DNA from: Winogradskyella ludwigii
Lineage (GTDB): Bacteria; Bacteroidota; Bacteroidia; Flavobacteriales; Flavobacteriaceae
Reading direction: 5' to 3'
Assembly (NCBI RefSeq): GCF_013403985.1
Contig: NZ_JABFDF010000004.1
Span: forward strand, 124,001-188,000
Length of the DNA stretch: 64,000 nt
Below, one piece after another: positions 16,967-27,500 of this stretch (positions are counted from its first letter, which is position 1; every line of letters begins with the position of its first letter). A program made the position numbers and the translations under genes. The notes below the pieces were generated by a model that did no database searches, was not told the DNA's origin, and worked only from the letters and a program-made list of their open reading frames with translations.

Positions 16967-19408
16967 ATGAACACACGTTCTATATGTCTTTTGCTTAGCT
17001 TGCTTTGCTCTATTACCATTGCCTTTTCTCAAGATAAAAAACCTTTAAATATTCAGCGTACAGAACTTGCTCCAAAAATAGATGGTATCCTAGATGATAC
17101 TATTTGGAAAAATGCAGAGATTGCCACAGGTTTTGTTTCTAACAGACCAGAAATTGGTAAAGTAGCACCACAGGATCAGCGTACAGAAGTAAAAATGACT
17201 TATGATGATAAGGCCATTTACGTTTCCGCTTATCTTTATGACGATCCTACCAAAATCATGAAACAACTGACTAGTAGAGATAATTTTGGACAAACAGATT
17301 ATTTTATTTTAGTTTTAAACCCTAATAATGATGCCCAAAACGACACTGCCTTTTATGTTTTTAGTTCTGGTCAGCAAGCAGATGCAATTCAAAACCCAAC
17401 TATTGGAGAAGATTTTGGGTGGAATGCTGTTTGGGACAGTGCTGTTAAAATAATGGACGATGGTTGGGTTGTAGAAATGAAAATTCCTTATAGAACGTTG
17501 CGTTTCGCAGATCAAGAAGAACCAACTTGGGGAGTTCAATTTCATAGAGAATTTAGACGATCTAGATCCCGTTACACTTGGAATCCTATAGATCCAACGC
17601 AAGGTTATTCTGGATTATATCATGCTGAAGTTAAAGGTCTAAAAAATATAAAACCTCCTGTAAGGCTTAACCTCTACCCTTTTACTACAGGAATAGTTAA
17701 TGATTATGACGGAAAAACAGATACAGATTTAAAATTTGGACTGGATGTTAAATATGGACTTACCGATAATTTTACATTAGATGCCACTTTAGTTCCAGAT
17801 TTTAGTCAAGCCGGATTTGATAATGTGGTTTTAAACCTGGGGCCTTTTGAACAAACTTTCTCAGAACAACGCCAATTTTTCACGGAAGGAGTCGATTTAT
17901 TTTCAAAAGGAGGCTTGTTTTTTTCTAGACGTATTGGAAACAGACCAAGTGGTAATGTGAGTCTCAATGAAAATGAAGACGTAAATATTCCAAATGAGGT
18001 TAAAGTATTAAATGCACTTAAAGTTTCAGGAAGAACCAAAAGCGGATTAGGTGTTGGTTTCTTTAATGCCATCACAGAAAAAACAACTGCTAAAATAAAA
18101 AATACAATCACTGGAGACCAACGCACTGAGATAGTAGAACCGTTTACTAATTATAATATATTAGTTGTAGACCAACAATTTAATGGTAATTCTTCTGTGA
18201 GTTTAATTAATACTAATGTGCTTAGAGAAGGTAATTTTAGAGATGCCAATGCTACTGCTTTAGTCGCTAACATAATTAACAAGCGTAATACGTATAGTGT
18301 TGCTACAGACTTAAAAATGAGTAATGTAAATTACCAAAACACAACTAACGAAACAGGATTTAGTAGCTACCTAAAACTAGCCAAAATTCATGGAAATTTA
18401 CGTTATAGTATAGAGCACAATTTTGCAGATACAAATTTTAACATCAATGATTTAGGGCTATTATTAAGAAATAACTACAACAATTTTAGCTCGGACATTT
18501 CTTATGAAACCTTTGAACCTAGTGGTAATTTAAACAGCTACAGAATCAATGCTTTCTTTAATTATAACAGATTAGTAGAACCTAGTGTGTTTTCGCAAAC
18601 CAATTTTGGTGCGACATATAGAGCTACTACAAAACAATTGGACGGTTTTGGTTTTAGATTAAATATAGAACCAGGAGAACAAAAAGATTACTTTGAATCT
18701 AGAGATGGTAGACCATTTATTTATGAAAATGCTGTAAGCACAGGTGGTTGGATTTCTTCTAATTACAACCGAAAATTTGCATTAGATTTTAGTGTGAATG
18801 CAGATGCTTTATTTGAAAACGGAAGAGACTTATTTTCTTATGATATTAACGTTGAACCTCGTGTACGTCTTAATGATAAATTATTACTGATCTATCAATT
18901 ATACTATGATTTCACAAATGGTGGCCGAGGTTATGCCACAGAAGTAGACAACCAAGCTGTTTTTGGAGAGCGCAACAGACAAGTTGTAACCAATAGCTTA
19001 TCTGCGAACTACGCCTTTAACCCTTATAATTCTATAGCCTTAAGTTTTAGACATTATTGGGATACTGTAAATTATGACAATAATTTATTTACATTATTAG
19101 ATTCGGGACGTTTAACAACAGACTCTGGTTATACTACAGAAACTATTGAGGACGATCCTGATATTAATTTTAGCACATGGAATATTGATTTAAGTTACTC
19201 ATGGCAATTTGCTCCAGGCAGTTTCTTAACAGCATTGTATAGAAATCAATTATTTAATCTTAACGAAATGGCAGAAAATAACTATTCGCAAAGTTTAGAT
19301 AACTTATTTGATCAACCTAGTCAGCATACATTTTCTGTACGTGTTCAGTATTTTATTGACTTTAATGGTATTAAATCTCTCTTTGGAAGCAATAAAACGA
19401 CCTCTTAA
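16967..19408 (+). CDS. DUF5916 outer-membrane protein with CBM9-like N-terminal domain
   Basis: The 813-residue protein has a signal peptide ending at AFSQ (residue 22). A domain like carbohydrate-binding module 9 follows (IDGILDDTIWKNAE at residues about 37-50, and GWVVEMKIPYRTLRF). The rest is a long DUF5916 region of amphipathic strands, probably an outer-membrane barrel, with the signature QTFSEQRQFFTEGVDLF near residue 300. Proteins with this layout are widespread in Bacteroidota; their substrate and role are not established. A LolD-like ATPase gene follows after 40 bases but has no obvious functional link. Confidence 0.9.
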   Translation: MNTRSICLLLSLLCSITIAFSQDKKPLNIQRTELAPKIDGILDDTIWKNAEIATGFVSNRPEIGKVAPQDQRTEVKMTYDDKAIYVSAYLYDDPTKIMKQLTSRDNFGQTDYFILVLNPNNDAQNDTAFYVFSSGQQADAIQNPTIGEDFGWNAVWDSAVKIMDDGWVVEMKIPYRTLRFADQEEPTWGVQFHREFRRSRSRYTWNPIDPTQGYSGLYHAEVKGLKNIKPPVRLNLYPFTTGIVNDYDGKTDTDLKFGLDVKYGLTDNFTLDATLVPDFSQAGFDNVVLNLGPFEQTFSEQRQFFTEGVDLFSKGGLFFSRRIGNRPSGNVSLNENEDVNIPNEVKVLNALKVSGRTKSGLGVGFFNAITEKTTAKIKNTITGDQRTEIVEPFTNYNILVVDQQFNGNSSVSLINTNVLREGNFRDANATALVANIINKRNTYSVATDLKMSNVNYQNTTNETGFSSYLKLAKIHGNLRYSIEHNFADTNFNINDLGLLLRNNYNNFSSDISYETFEPSGNLNSYRINAFFNYNRLVEPSVFSQTNFGATYRATTKQLDGFGFRLNIEPGEQKDYFESRDGRPFIYENAVSTGGWISSNYNRKFALDFSVNADALFENGRDLFSYDINVEPRVRLNDKLLLIYQLYYDFTNGGRGYATEVDNQAVFGERNRQVVTNSLSANYAFNPYNSIALSFRHYWDTVNYDNNLFTLLDSGRLTTDSGYTTETIEDDPDINFSTWNIDLSYSWQFAPGSFLTALYRNQLFNLNEMAENNYSQSLDNLFDQPSQHTFSVRVQYFIDFNGIKSLFGSNKTTS

Positions 19409-19448
19409 ATAGTGTAGATTTAGGCATTAAGTATTATTTTCACAGCAT

Positions 19449-20126
19449 ATGAGTAAAACTGTTATTTCCGCAAAGCAAATTAAGAAAGCCTACAAAGATC
19501 TTCAGGTCTTAAAAGGTGTAGATTTAACTATTTTAGAAGGTGAAGTAATATCTATTGTTGGTGCCTCTGGTGCTGGTAAAACGACATTACTTCAAATTTT
19601 AGGTACGTTAGATAAACCCGATTATAAATCTGAAACAGAATTAATAATAAACGGCCAGTCTATAAAAACCTTAAATGAAAAAGCCTTAGCTAAATTTAGA
19701 AATAAGAATATTGGTTTTATATTTCAATTTCATCAATTATTACCAGAATTTTCTGCCTTAGAAAATGTTTGCATTCCTGCCTTTATTAATAATACACCAA
19801 AAGCAGATGCCGAAAAACGCGCTATAGAATTATTAGATTATTTAGGTCTAAAAGACCGTATACATCATAAACCAAACAGCATGTCTGGTGGAGAGCAGCA
19901 ACGTGTTGCAGTGGCTCGAGCATTAATTAATAAACCTAATATTATTTTTGCAGATGAACCATCAGGAAATTTAGATAGTGAATCTGCAGATCAATTACAC
20001 AATCTATTCTTTAAATTGAGTGAAGAATTTAATCAAACATTTGTAATTGTAACGCACAACCAAGAATTGGCTAATATGGCTCACAGAAAACTAACTATGG
20101 TCGATGGGAAGATTGTTAACCAATAA
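19449..20126 (+). CDS. ABC transporter ATP-binding protein, LolD/MacB type
   Basis: The 225-residue protein is a single nucleotide-binding domain. It has Walker [10 protein letters not shown] (residues 38-46), Q-loop [19 protein letters not shown], signature MSGGEQQR, Walker B IIFADEP and an H-loop in VTHNQE. The [10 protein letters not shown] pattern is typical of the LolD/FtsE/MacB group, which drives lipoprotein release or efflux with separate membrane subunits. No permease gene is adjacent, so LolD is the best guess but is not certain. It ends only two bases from the stop of a convergent gene. Confidence 0.88.
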   Translation: MSKTVISAKQIKKAYKDLQVLKGVDLTILEGEVISIVGASGAGKTTLLQILGTLDKPDYKSETELIINGQSIKTLNEKALAKFRNKNIGFIFQFHQLLPEFSALENVCIPAFINNTPKADAEKRAIELLDYLGLKDRIHHKPNSMSGGEQQRVAVARALINKPNIIFADEPSGNLDSESADQLHNLFFKLSEEFNQTFVIVTHNQELANMAHRKLTMVDGKIVNQ

Positions 20127-20128
20127 AC

Positions 20129-21370
20129 TTACTCTGGTAATGGTTTCTTCAACATCTTTAATGTAAAACCACCAAGAAGCAAAATAATAACTCCAATCAT
20201 AGCCCAAAGCCAATACGCATTTTCAAATAGTGGTTTTGCTTTAATTTTTTCCTTTTTTACGATTGTTACTTCGTCACCTAAACTTAAGTCTTTTAATAAT
20301 TTTGGGATTTTAGAGGTGAATTTAGCAATATCGTAATTTGGTCGCACTGCTGAAGGATTACCATAAACCAACATATAGTCTGCTGATTCTGTAAATCGTC
20401 CAATTAATTGATACTTATAACCTTTTACAGATACATCTTCAATAGATAATGGCTGATTATCCCCATTATATATCGTTAACCTCAAATGCTTCGCAATAGT
20501 ATTATCAAAACTAAAACTATTAGCTTCTAGAGAATTTAATGTCCCATCAGTAATTGTTCTGTAATAATATTTCCAACCTTTTTCTGTTTTAACGCTATCA
20601 TTTTTAAATTCAATTTTAATAGGTCTGTAATAGTCAAACGTATCATTGACGTTAATAGCTAAATTACTTATAGACACAGATTGTTCTAACTCTAAATTAA
20701 TCGCTGTGGTCTTGCTGTTTTTATCCTCTTTGGTCTCAATCGTTTTTATAGTGTGGTTAATATAACTTCCGCCAGACGTTTCATATTTAGACAACTGAGC
20801 AGAAACTAGTTGTGGTTGTTCAGCTTGTTTTACAACAAGTCTAAAAAATCGATATTTCGCATCGGGAAACGACAGCTTGGTAAATTTAAAATTAGTTGTT
20901 TCGTTTTTAATTGACAAAATCCTGTAATCTTCAAGTATTGTAAACCATTCTTGCTGATTTTGACTGCCTTGCAATTCTACTTTCCAATCAAAATTTTGTT
21001 CTTTAAAATTTAAATTGATTTGATTTACTACAGCATCAGCATTCAACTGAAATGTAAAATAATAACCGTTACTACCTTTTGCTCTATTTATAATATCAAA
21101 ATCAATCGTTTTATTAATTGTTTTTTCTGAAAGAATTTTCAATAAATAAGGTGCTTCAATGGTATCTTTTTCTGCTGTTACTCCGTAAATTCTAAAGTCT
21201 GATAAATCGTATTTTACTTTTCCAAAAACAGCATCCGGTATGCTGAGTTGGTGCCAACCTTCATTGACATTCTTTAATGCTCTTTTGTAATTATAATGCT
21301 CTATTTGAGCAGAGCATAAAGTGCTACAACCTATAAGAAAACCTATAAATAGCCTAGTTGTTAACATCAT
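20129..21370 (-). CDS. DUF3999 family protein
   Basis: This 413-residue envelope protein has a signal peptide (MMLTTRLFIGFLIGCSTLCSA). A large periplasmic region of beta-strands contains FRLVVKQ and HLRLTIYNGDNQPLSI, resembling discoidin-like folds. One C-terminal transmembrane helix follows (WLWAMIGVIILLLGGFTL), then a short basic tail. It overlaps the upstream DUF2339 gene by 17 bases, and DUF2339/DUF3999 pairs are recurrent neighbours, so the two probably form one membrane complex. The function of neither family is known. Confidence 0.82.
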   Translation of the reverse strand: MMLTTRLFIGFLIGCSTLCSAQIEHYNYKRALKNVNEGWHQLSIPDAVFGKVKYDLSDFRIYGVTAEKDTIEAPYLLKILSEKTINKTIDFDIINRAKGSNGYYFTFQLNADAVVNQINLNFKEQNFDWKVELQGSQNQQEWFTILEDYRILSIKNETTNFKFTKLSFPDAKYRFFRLVVKQAEQPQLVSAQLSKYETSGGSYINHTIKTIETKEDKNSKTTAINLELEQSVSISNLAINVNDTFDYYRPIKIEFKNDSVKTEKGWKYYYRTITDGTLNSLEANSFSFDNTIAKHLRLTIYNGDNQPLSIEDVSVKGYKYQLIGRFTESADYMLVYGNPSAVRPNYDIAKFTSKIPKLLKDLSLGDEVTIVKKEKIKAKPLFENAYWLWAMIGVIILLLGGFTLKMLKKPLPE

Positions 21371-23750
21371 CTGTAATATGATTTTTGTATTTATTATATA
21401 AAAATGAAATGATTAAAAGCAGCAGACCTAGCGATACAAATACAATTGTTTTTGCAATGGTATTAAGATGTACAATATCGTAAAAGAATAGTTTTATTAA
21501 GGTAATACCAAAGAAAGCCATACCGCCAATTCTCAGATATACTTTATTTTTCCAAATCCCAAATGCAATTAACAAGAACGAATACACTCCCCAAAGTATG
21601 CTTAAACCTAGTTTATAAGACTGTGAAGAATCTGACATGTCCATCCAATGAATAAGTTCGCTACTTAAAACCCAAATAATTGAGACGTGTAATACAATAT
21701 CGTAAGCAATTTTAAACCCTTTAACTATGTCGTCGCGTTTAATAACCTTATAACACGTATATAAAGCACCTGCTAAGAATAGAAAAGACACATAGCGAAT
21801 CCACAAATAGAAACTATTCTCTGCAAAATATTCTGAAGGGTTTAAGTAGCTTTCTCTTAATTCACTTATAATAAGCAAACCTTGTGTTAAGAATACAAAA
21901 ATGCTAATAACGGTTAATCCTAAAGCGATTTTCTCAAATAATTTATGTTTAATAATCTTGAAATTAATCATAGATAACAATGTCGTAAACAATAAAGAAT
22001 AATTAAGAACCCAAATAATTTTAAAGTCTATTAAATCATAATTACTAAACGTTTCATCATAATTGTCTTCTGTAGGAATTATCAATTGAGAATTATAAAA
22101 TATCTGATCCCAATACATTTCAATTTCTAATCTAAACGCATAATAACCACTAAACAATAAAATTGCTGGAATGGCGTAAGTGAATAAACGGTTCCAAATA
22201 GAATTTGGCTTTAAAGCAGAGACATAATTTTCTTTTCTAGAGAGCCAAACTATAATACCAAATGCAACTACAAATAACATTGAAGTTAAAAAGTAGACAT
22301 TAAAAATAGAGCTTACATTATTTTCAGCATCAATAGTATAATATAAGCTATAACCATCAGACCAGTCATCTAGAAGACTCACAAAAGCTAACAGCATCAA
22401 TGGATACGATAGTTTTTCGTAAACTTTAATACCTTTTGTTCTTCCCAACCAAAATAATAAAGCCGCTTCACTTACCCATAAAAGCGTCACCCAATTACCA
22501 TTTAATTGCACAGGAATTGTAATGGTAATAAACACCAACACCATTGCTGAAGCTAAATAAAACAGGTTTTTATCTCCTAATTTTTTCTTGTAAAATATAA
22601 CGCTCACTATAAAATGAATCACTGCATTACCAAGGGTAAACAAACCTAATAAATGCGTTCCATAATCATGATGCTCTAAAATTGCTAAACCAAAACCATA
22701 GAACAAGAAGGAATTAAGAAGCAATAAAACAACATCGCTCGTTTTAAAAATTTCTTTTTTCAACATTTTATAGGCTAAAAATGTGATATAAAATATAAAG
22801 AAGAAAATACTCAGAAAACTCAATGCCAGACTAAAATGTTCGTCTTCATAATATTCAAAAAAGTACCACGATCCAAAAATGAGCCAAGTAAATATGAAGG
22901 CTGAATAATAAAGGGATTTCCAATATTTTTTAAAGGAAAGCACTAAAATTCCAATATTAATTATGGCCATATAACCAAATAATACTTCTACCTGACCTGA
23001 GCCACTACTCAACAAAAATGGTACTGCGTAAGCGCCAACCAAACCAAGATGTGCAATAATTTGTTTATTATAACTTATCGCTGCAACAACTGTAAAAGTT
23101 GTAAAAATTACCATCAAAGCAAATGTGGGAATCTGCTCAATTAAACCATAAAAACTGTAAGCAAAAAAGGTAATAAAGTATAAAATAACAATAGAACCAC
23201 TGACTAATACGGCACTATAAGATTCGTATTTTTCTTTGAGTTTAATTCCAAATCCTAATAAACCAATCGCAGTTAAATAACCCAAAACAATTCGAGTAAG
23301 CGGACTTATTAAATCATTTTCAATCGAATATTTTGCGCCAATGGCAACACCAATAATAGTAATAAGGATTCCTATTTTATTTAATAAGTTTTCTCCAATA
23401 AATTTTTCTAAACTCGATTTTTGTTTTGGCTCCTCTATAACTTCTTTTGGTGTCTCTGCTGTAACAAAATCAGATTTATGTTCAGTTTCTAAAACAGGAG
23501 CTGTTTCTTTATTTACACCATCTTCTACAACAGGTAAAATCTCTTCAGAGATTTCTTTAGCTTGTATTGGCAATGGTTGTTGTGTTATTTCCTGTTTAAC
23601 CTCTATAGGTTTTTCTTGAATTGTACCAGACTGTAAACGGTACAATTCGTCTTTAAGGCTATTAATTTCAGACGAAAACTCAGCTTGCTTTTTAAAAAGA
23701 AGTTCTAATTTTTCAATTAGTTTATTGATAAGCTCATCATTTGGTGCCAT
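21354..23750 (-). CDS. DUF2339 polytopic membrane protein
   Basis: The 798-residue protein starts with a soluble N-terminus. This comprises a coiled coil (LINKLIEKLELLFKKQAEFSSEINSLKDEL region, residues 6-40) and a Pro/Glu-rich linker to about residue 115. The DUF2339 marker KIGILITIIGVAIGAKYSIEND follows, then some 20 or more hydrophobic segments to the C-terminus. It is an inner-membrane protein of unknown function, translationally coupled with the DUF3999 gene by a 17-base overlap. The stretch 23751-23910 upstream carries no gene. Confidence 0.88.
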   Translation of the reverse strand: MAPNDELINKLIEKLELLFKKQAEFSSEINSLKDELYRLQSGTIQEKPIEVKQEITQQPLPIQAKEISEEILPVVEDGVNKETAPVLETEHKSDFVTAETPKEVIEEPKQKSSLEKFIGENLLNKIGILITIIGVAIGAKYSIENDLISPLTRIVLGYLTAIGLLGFGIKLKEKYESYSAVLVSGSIVILYFITFFAYSFYGLIEQIPTFALMVIFTTFTVVAAISYNKQIIAHLGLVGAYAVPFLLSSGSGQVEVLFGYMAIINIGILVLSFKKYWKSLYYSAFIFTWLIFGSWYFFEYYEDEHFSLALSFLSIFFFIFYITFLAYKMLKKEIFKTSDVVLLLLNSFLFYGFGLAILEHHDYGTHLLGLFTLGNAVIHFIVSVIFYKKKLGDKNLFYLASAMVLVFITITIPVQLNGNWVTLLWVSEAALLFWLGRTKGIKVYEKLSYPLMLLAFVSLLDDWSDGYSLYYTIDAENNVSSIFNVYFLTSMLFVVAFGIIVWLSRKENYVSALKPNSIWNRLFTYAIPAILLFSGYYAFRLEIEMYWDQIFYNSQLIIPTEDNYDETFSNYDLIDFKIIWVLNYSLLFTTLLSMINFKIIKHKLFEKIALGLTVISIFVFLTQGLLIISELRESYLNPSEYFAENSFYLWIRYVSFLFLAGALYTCYKVIKRDDIVKGFKIAYDIVLHVSIIWVLSSELIHWMDMSDSSQSYKLGLSILWGVYSFLLIAFGIWKNKVYLRIGGMAFFGITLIKLFFYDIVHLNTIAKTIVFVSLGLLLLIISFLYNKYKNHITDDVNN

Positions 23751-23910
23751 ATACAGTAGATTTGGTCATCTTTTAACAAAGACTAGGCTAAAATACTTTA
23801 TATATTTAGAATGGTCAACTATATAGGGATTTGAAAATTTTAATCTTAAAAATTAACGCAACCCTTTTGTACATTTCTCATCTTTAAAATAACCATTGTT
23901 ATCATCACTT

Positions 23911-24951
23911 TTGAAAAATATTATCATTGTTGTTTTAGTAGCTTTAATGCTCAATTCGTGTGCTACCCTTTTTAATGGAAAACGAACTAAAGTAAATGTT
24001 TACGCTCCAGAAAATACTATAGTCGTATATAAAAATAGCACGACACCTTTAAATGAGGGAAGAGCAAAATTACGTCCAGAGCGCTCAAAGGATTCCTTAA
24101 GCTTTACATTAATAAATGACAGTATTTCTACAGATTTTAAATTTAGACGAAAAGTTTCAGGTACCATATATGGCAACCTCTTCTTCCCTTCTGCTTTAGG
24201 TCTTGGGTTTCTAATAGATCTAACCAACCAAAGACGATTCACCTATAAACGGAATATGCATTTTGAAATTGACTCAACAACTAGTGAATTCAAAATTTTT
24301 AAAGGCACAAAAATGCCTATTAATCAACATACCACATTTATTTATACATCTCCGTTACTTGCCATAGATGTATTCTCGCAACCTATGATATCTCTTGGTG
24401 CAGAATATTTCCTTATTAAAAATTTTAGCATTAGTGCAGAGTATGCATCAATTTATACTGAAAAGTTAAGAGTAAATTCAGCATTAAGTCAAGCTAAAAA
24501 TAAAGGACGTTCCTTTAGATTTGAACTCAAATATTATAATCTAATAAGCATTACTGATAACCCTAAAATAAACGAATATATCGGTCTTGAAGCCCGTTTT
24601 ATTAGACAACTTTATAGTAAAAACATTAATTATTACAGATCTAATCAAGATATTAATTATGTTATTAGCGAACCTATTGCCGTACATAAGTCAGTTGATA
24701 TTTTCAACTTAAAATACGGTCTAAATTTTCCAATTGGTAAGCATTTATTTATAGATCTATATTCTGGTATTGGATTTAGAAACAAACACATTACAAATCC
24801 CAATGCACAATTTAATCCTGAAACAGATTACTTAAGCAATTATGATGATGATTCTCATTTTATTATTTTAGATGAAGATTATTTAGAAGGTAGCGATGAT
24901 AGGAAGCAATTTAATTTTGCTCTAGGTTTTAAATTCGGAATTAAATTCTAA
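23911..24951 (+). CDS. Orphan lipoprotein with C-terminal barrel-like region
   Basis: I take a TTG at 23911 as the start (MKNIIIVVLVALMLNSC in effect), giving a standard lipoprotein signal with the cysteine at residue 17. A second TTG at 23896 would add five residues. No named family is recognised. The first 120 residues carry a lipoprotein-like domain (ATLFNGKRTKVNVYAPENT), including a hydrophobic segment near residue 90. The rest has alternating strands (FIYTSPLLAIDVF, ISLGAEYFL, FNFALGFKFGIKF) as in small outer-membrane barrels. It appears monocistronic. Confidence 0.65.
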   Translation: MKNIIIVVLVALMLNSCATLFNGKRTKVNVYAPENTIVVYKNSTTPLNEGRAKLRPERSKDSLSFTLINDSISTDFKFRRKVSGTIYGNLFFPSALGLGFLIDLTNQRRFTYKRNMHFEIDSTTSEFKIFKGTKMPINQHTTFIYTSPLLAIDVFSQPMISLGAEYFLIKNFSISAEYASIYTEKLRVNSALSQAKNKGRSFRFELKYYNLISITDNPKINEYIGLEARFIRQLYSKNINYYRSNQDINYVISEPIAVHKSVDIFNLKYGLNFPIGKHLFIDLYSGIGFRNKHITNPNAQFNPETDYLSNYDDDSHFIILDEDYLEGSDDRKQFNFALGFKFGIKF

Positions 24952-25138
24952 AATCTTTGTTGATATCTGTTCAACTTTTTAGGGCGTCACTTGCCATAAA
25001 ATAGTATTTTCGCTTAGAATTCATTTAAACTATATTTTCAAGTAAAAATGAGCTATTTCTGAAGCTTTGGAAGCAGTTATAGAACGGTTTAAATATCATC
25101 AAATTTTACTCATTTCTTAGATTTTTGAAAATGATAAA

Positions 25139-25939
25139 ATGAATTCAGCACCTAAATTTAAATTTATGACAGTGACGGAGTTCGAACCTATAATAGAAGT
25201 TTTAGAAGAAGCTTACGAAATTCCACATCTTAATGCAACCAGAAAAATCTCTGCATTATTACCACATAATTATTACGAAACAGATAAGCGCTATCCTGTA
25301 CTATACTTACAAGATGGCCAAAATTTATTTAACCCTTCTGCTCCTTATGGAGATTGGGCTATTGATAAATCTATGGCGCAACTCGCAAAAGAAGGTTTTG
25401 GCGACCTTATAATTATTGCTGTAGATCATGGAAATGAAGAACGCATCAGTGAATATTTACCTTATTTCCATCCACGTTTTGGGGAAGGAAAAGGTAATTT
25501 CTACATCCAGTTTATGATCGAAAAATTGATTCCATACATCAATAGCCATTACAGAACTTTAACCGATTTTGAAAATACAGGAATTGGAGGCAGCTCAATG
25601 GGAGGTTTAATTAGTCTTCATGCAGGACTTAAAAACCCAAAAGTTTTTGGTAAAATGATGATTTTCTCTCCAAGCTTATGGATTTCTAATAAAATTTTTA
25701 AAAACACTAAAACTTTTCAACCTTTAGAAGAATCTAAAATATATTTATATTCTGGCGGAAAAGAAAGTGTAGAGCATTTACCTAACGCACAACGACTAGG
25801 AAGTATTATTAAAGAAAAAATGATAAAAGGGTATCATATCGATTTTCATTTTTCAATTAACGAACACGGAAATCATGCTGAAGCACATTGGCGAGAAGAA
25901 TTTCCGAAAGCCGTAAAATGGCTTTATTTTAAATCTTAA
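25139..25939 (+). CDS. Alpha/beta hydrolase-fold esterase (esterase D / enterochelin esterase-like)
   Basis: The 266-residue protein has the DUF/esterase D hallmarks. YPVLYLQDGQNLF precedes the oxyanion region, the nucleophile elbow is GIGGSSMGGL (GxSxG serine near residue 153), and a likely catalytic histidine lies in NEHGNHAEAHW. No signal peptide is seen. A shorter start at 25166 is possible. The leucyl aminopeptidase gene begins two bases after its stop, so the two are coupled. It is the first member of a region rich in peptide ligases and hydrolases, and may cleave an ester or thioester of the product; this is inference. Confidence 0.85.
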   Translation: MNSAPKFKFMTVTEFEPIIEVLEEAYEIPHLNATRKISALLPHNYYETDKRYPVLYLQDGQNLFNPSAPYGDWAIDKSMAQLAKEGFGDLIIIAVDHGNEERISEYLPYFHPRFGEGKGNFYIQFMIEKLIPYINSHYRTLTDFENTGIGGSSMGGLISLHAGLKNPKVFGKMMIFSPSLWISNKIFKNTKTFQPLEESKIYLYSGGKESVEHLPNAQRLGSIIKEKMIKGYHIDFHFSINEHGNHAEAHWREEFPKAVKWLYFKS

Positions 25940-25941
25940 TT

Positions 25942-27354
25942 ATGACGTACAAGCACAGTAAAACATTAGATACAACAAAAGATTTTATTCTACCTTGTAG
26001 AAAAGATCAACTAGAGGCTATCAAAGATTTCTTACCAATTGCAAAACCCGATTTTGATGGTAGTTTTTCCACCTATCAACAACTTTATGGTAAAGCTGGC
26101 AACAGAATTTATCTTGTAGGATTGGGCGAAGAAAAGCATAGTGCACAGTTAGAAAACACCTTTCAAAAGCTAGCCTTTGAGACACAAAAATATTGGGATA
26201 CATCTATTCAAGTTTATGCTGAAGATTTAACAGAAGACGAGATAAAAAAAGCAGTTATTGGTCTAGAAATGGCACAATATGAAATTGGTGAATTCAAATC
26301 TAAAAAAGAAAAACCCTGTAAAACTTCGGTTGCTATTACCACGTCTAAAAACATTACAAGTATAATAGACGAAGGAAAACATACAGGAAAAACCATCAAT
26401 AAAATTAAAGGATTAGTTGATGCTCCACCAAATATTAAAACCCCTGAATTCTTAGGGAAATGGGCAGAAAAATCAGCAAAAAAAGCCGATTATAAATGTA
26501 CCGTTTTAAAACATAAAGAACTTAAAAAACAAGGTTTTGATGCCGTTTTATCGGTTGGAAAAGGCAGTGTAAATAAACCTGTAGTAATCATTACGGAGTA
26601 CACACCAAAAACAGATAAAAAAGTAGATATCGCTTTAGTTGGTAAAGGAATTACTTTTGATTCTGGCGGATTATCTATTAAACCATCGACCAACTTACAT
26701 TACATGAAAAGTGATATGGGAGGAGCTGCTGTGGTTTTGGGTGTGGTAGAATTAGCTGCAAAATTAAAACTTAATATTAATATTGTTGGTATTGTTTGTT
26801 CTGCAGAAAATGCTGTGGATGCAAAAAGTTACAGACCAGGAGATGTGATTAACTCTTACTCTGGGAAAACTATTGAAATTATTGACACAGATGCAGAAGG
26901 CCGTTTGGTTTTAGCAGATGGCTTAAGTTATGCTGTAAAAAACATAAAACCAGAATATTTAATTGATTTAGCGACTTTAACAGGAAGTGTGGTAAGAACG
27001 TTAGGTTACGAAGCTGCTGGAATGTTTACACACAATACAGAAATGGCATGCGACATGTCTGAAATTGGTTACAAAGTGCATGAGCGCGTTTGGCAATTAC
27101 CAATGTTTGACGAATACAAAAGTGATTTGCATAGCGATATTGCAGACTTAAGAAATTTTAGTGGTTCGCCTTTAACAGGAGCCACCAATGCTGCTCAGTT
27201 TTTAGAATCGTTTATTGAAGATCATAAAAACTGGATGCATTTAGATATTGCAGGTGTTTCTTTTGGCGCATCGCCTTATGCTAAAATGAAAAGTGCCTCA
27301 GGTTATGGCATTCAATTAATTACTGAATTTATTAAGAAAAAAGCTTCAAAATAA
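25942..27354 (+). CDS. M17 leucyl aminopeptidase
   Basis: At 470 residues this has the normal M17 length. Metal-binding and catalytic motifs are present: VGKGITFDSGGLSIKP (lysine and aspartate ligands), MKSDMGGAA, and the signature DTDAEGRLVLADGL in which the usual N is D. The enzyme removes N-terminal residues from peptides in the cytosol using two divalent metals, and some members also hydrolyse Cys-Gly. It is translationally linked to the upstream esterase and is followed, after an inverted-repeat element, by an ATP-grasp ligase on the same strand. Confidence 0.95.
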   Translation: MTYKHSKTLDTTKDFILPCRKDQLEAIKDFLPIAKPDFDGSFSTYQQLYGKAGNRIYLVGLGEEKHSAQLENTFQKLAFETQKYWDTSIQVYAEDLTEDEIKKAVIGLEMAQYEIGEFKSKKEKPCKTSVAITTSKNITSIIDEGKHTGKTINKIKGLVDAPPNIKTPEFLGKWAEKSAKKADYKCTVLKHKELKKQGFDAVLSVGKGSVNKPVVIITEYTPKTDKKVDIALVGKGITFDSGGLSIKPSTNLHYMKSDMGGAAVVLGVVELAAKLKLNINIVGIVCSAENAVDAKSYRPGDVINSYSGKTIEIIDTDAEGRLVLADGLSYAVKNIKPEYLIDLATLTGSVVRTLGYEAAGMFTHNTEMACDMSEIGYKVHERVWQLPMFDEYKSDLHSDIADLRNFSGSPLTGATNAAQFLESFIEDHKNWMHLDIAGVSFGASPYAKMKSASGYGIQLITEFIKKKASK

Positions 27355-27401
27355 AATTGAGTTTTGTAAATTGATTCTTCAATATTTAAGTTAAGAACAA
27401 C

Positions 27402-27473
27402 TGTCACGTTGAGCGCTGTTAAAATGCTTTAATCATTCATTTTAAGAGATTTTTGACCGCGTTCAAATTGACA
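27402..27473. repeat. Degenerate inverted-repeat element (REP/MITE-like)
   Basis: Left arm 27402-27424 (starting TGTCACGTTGAGCGC) matches the reverse complement of the right arm, 27450-27473, at about 18 of 23 positions. Its core TGTCA-n2-TTGAGCGC is shared with the repeat units at 59.2 and 60.9 kb. It lies in the gap between the aminopeptidase and ATP-grasp genes. Confidence 0.7.
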
Positions 27474-27500
27474 TTCTAGTATAATTTACAAAAACCAACC

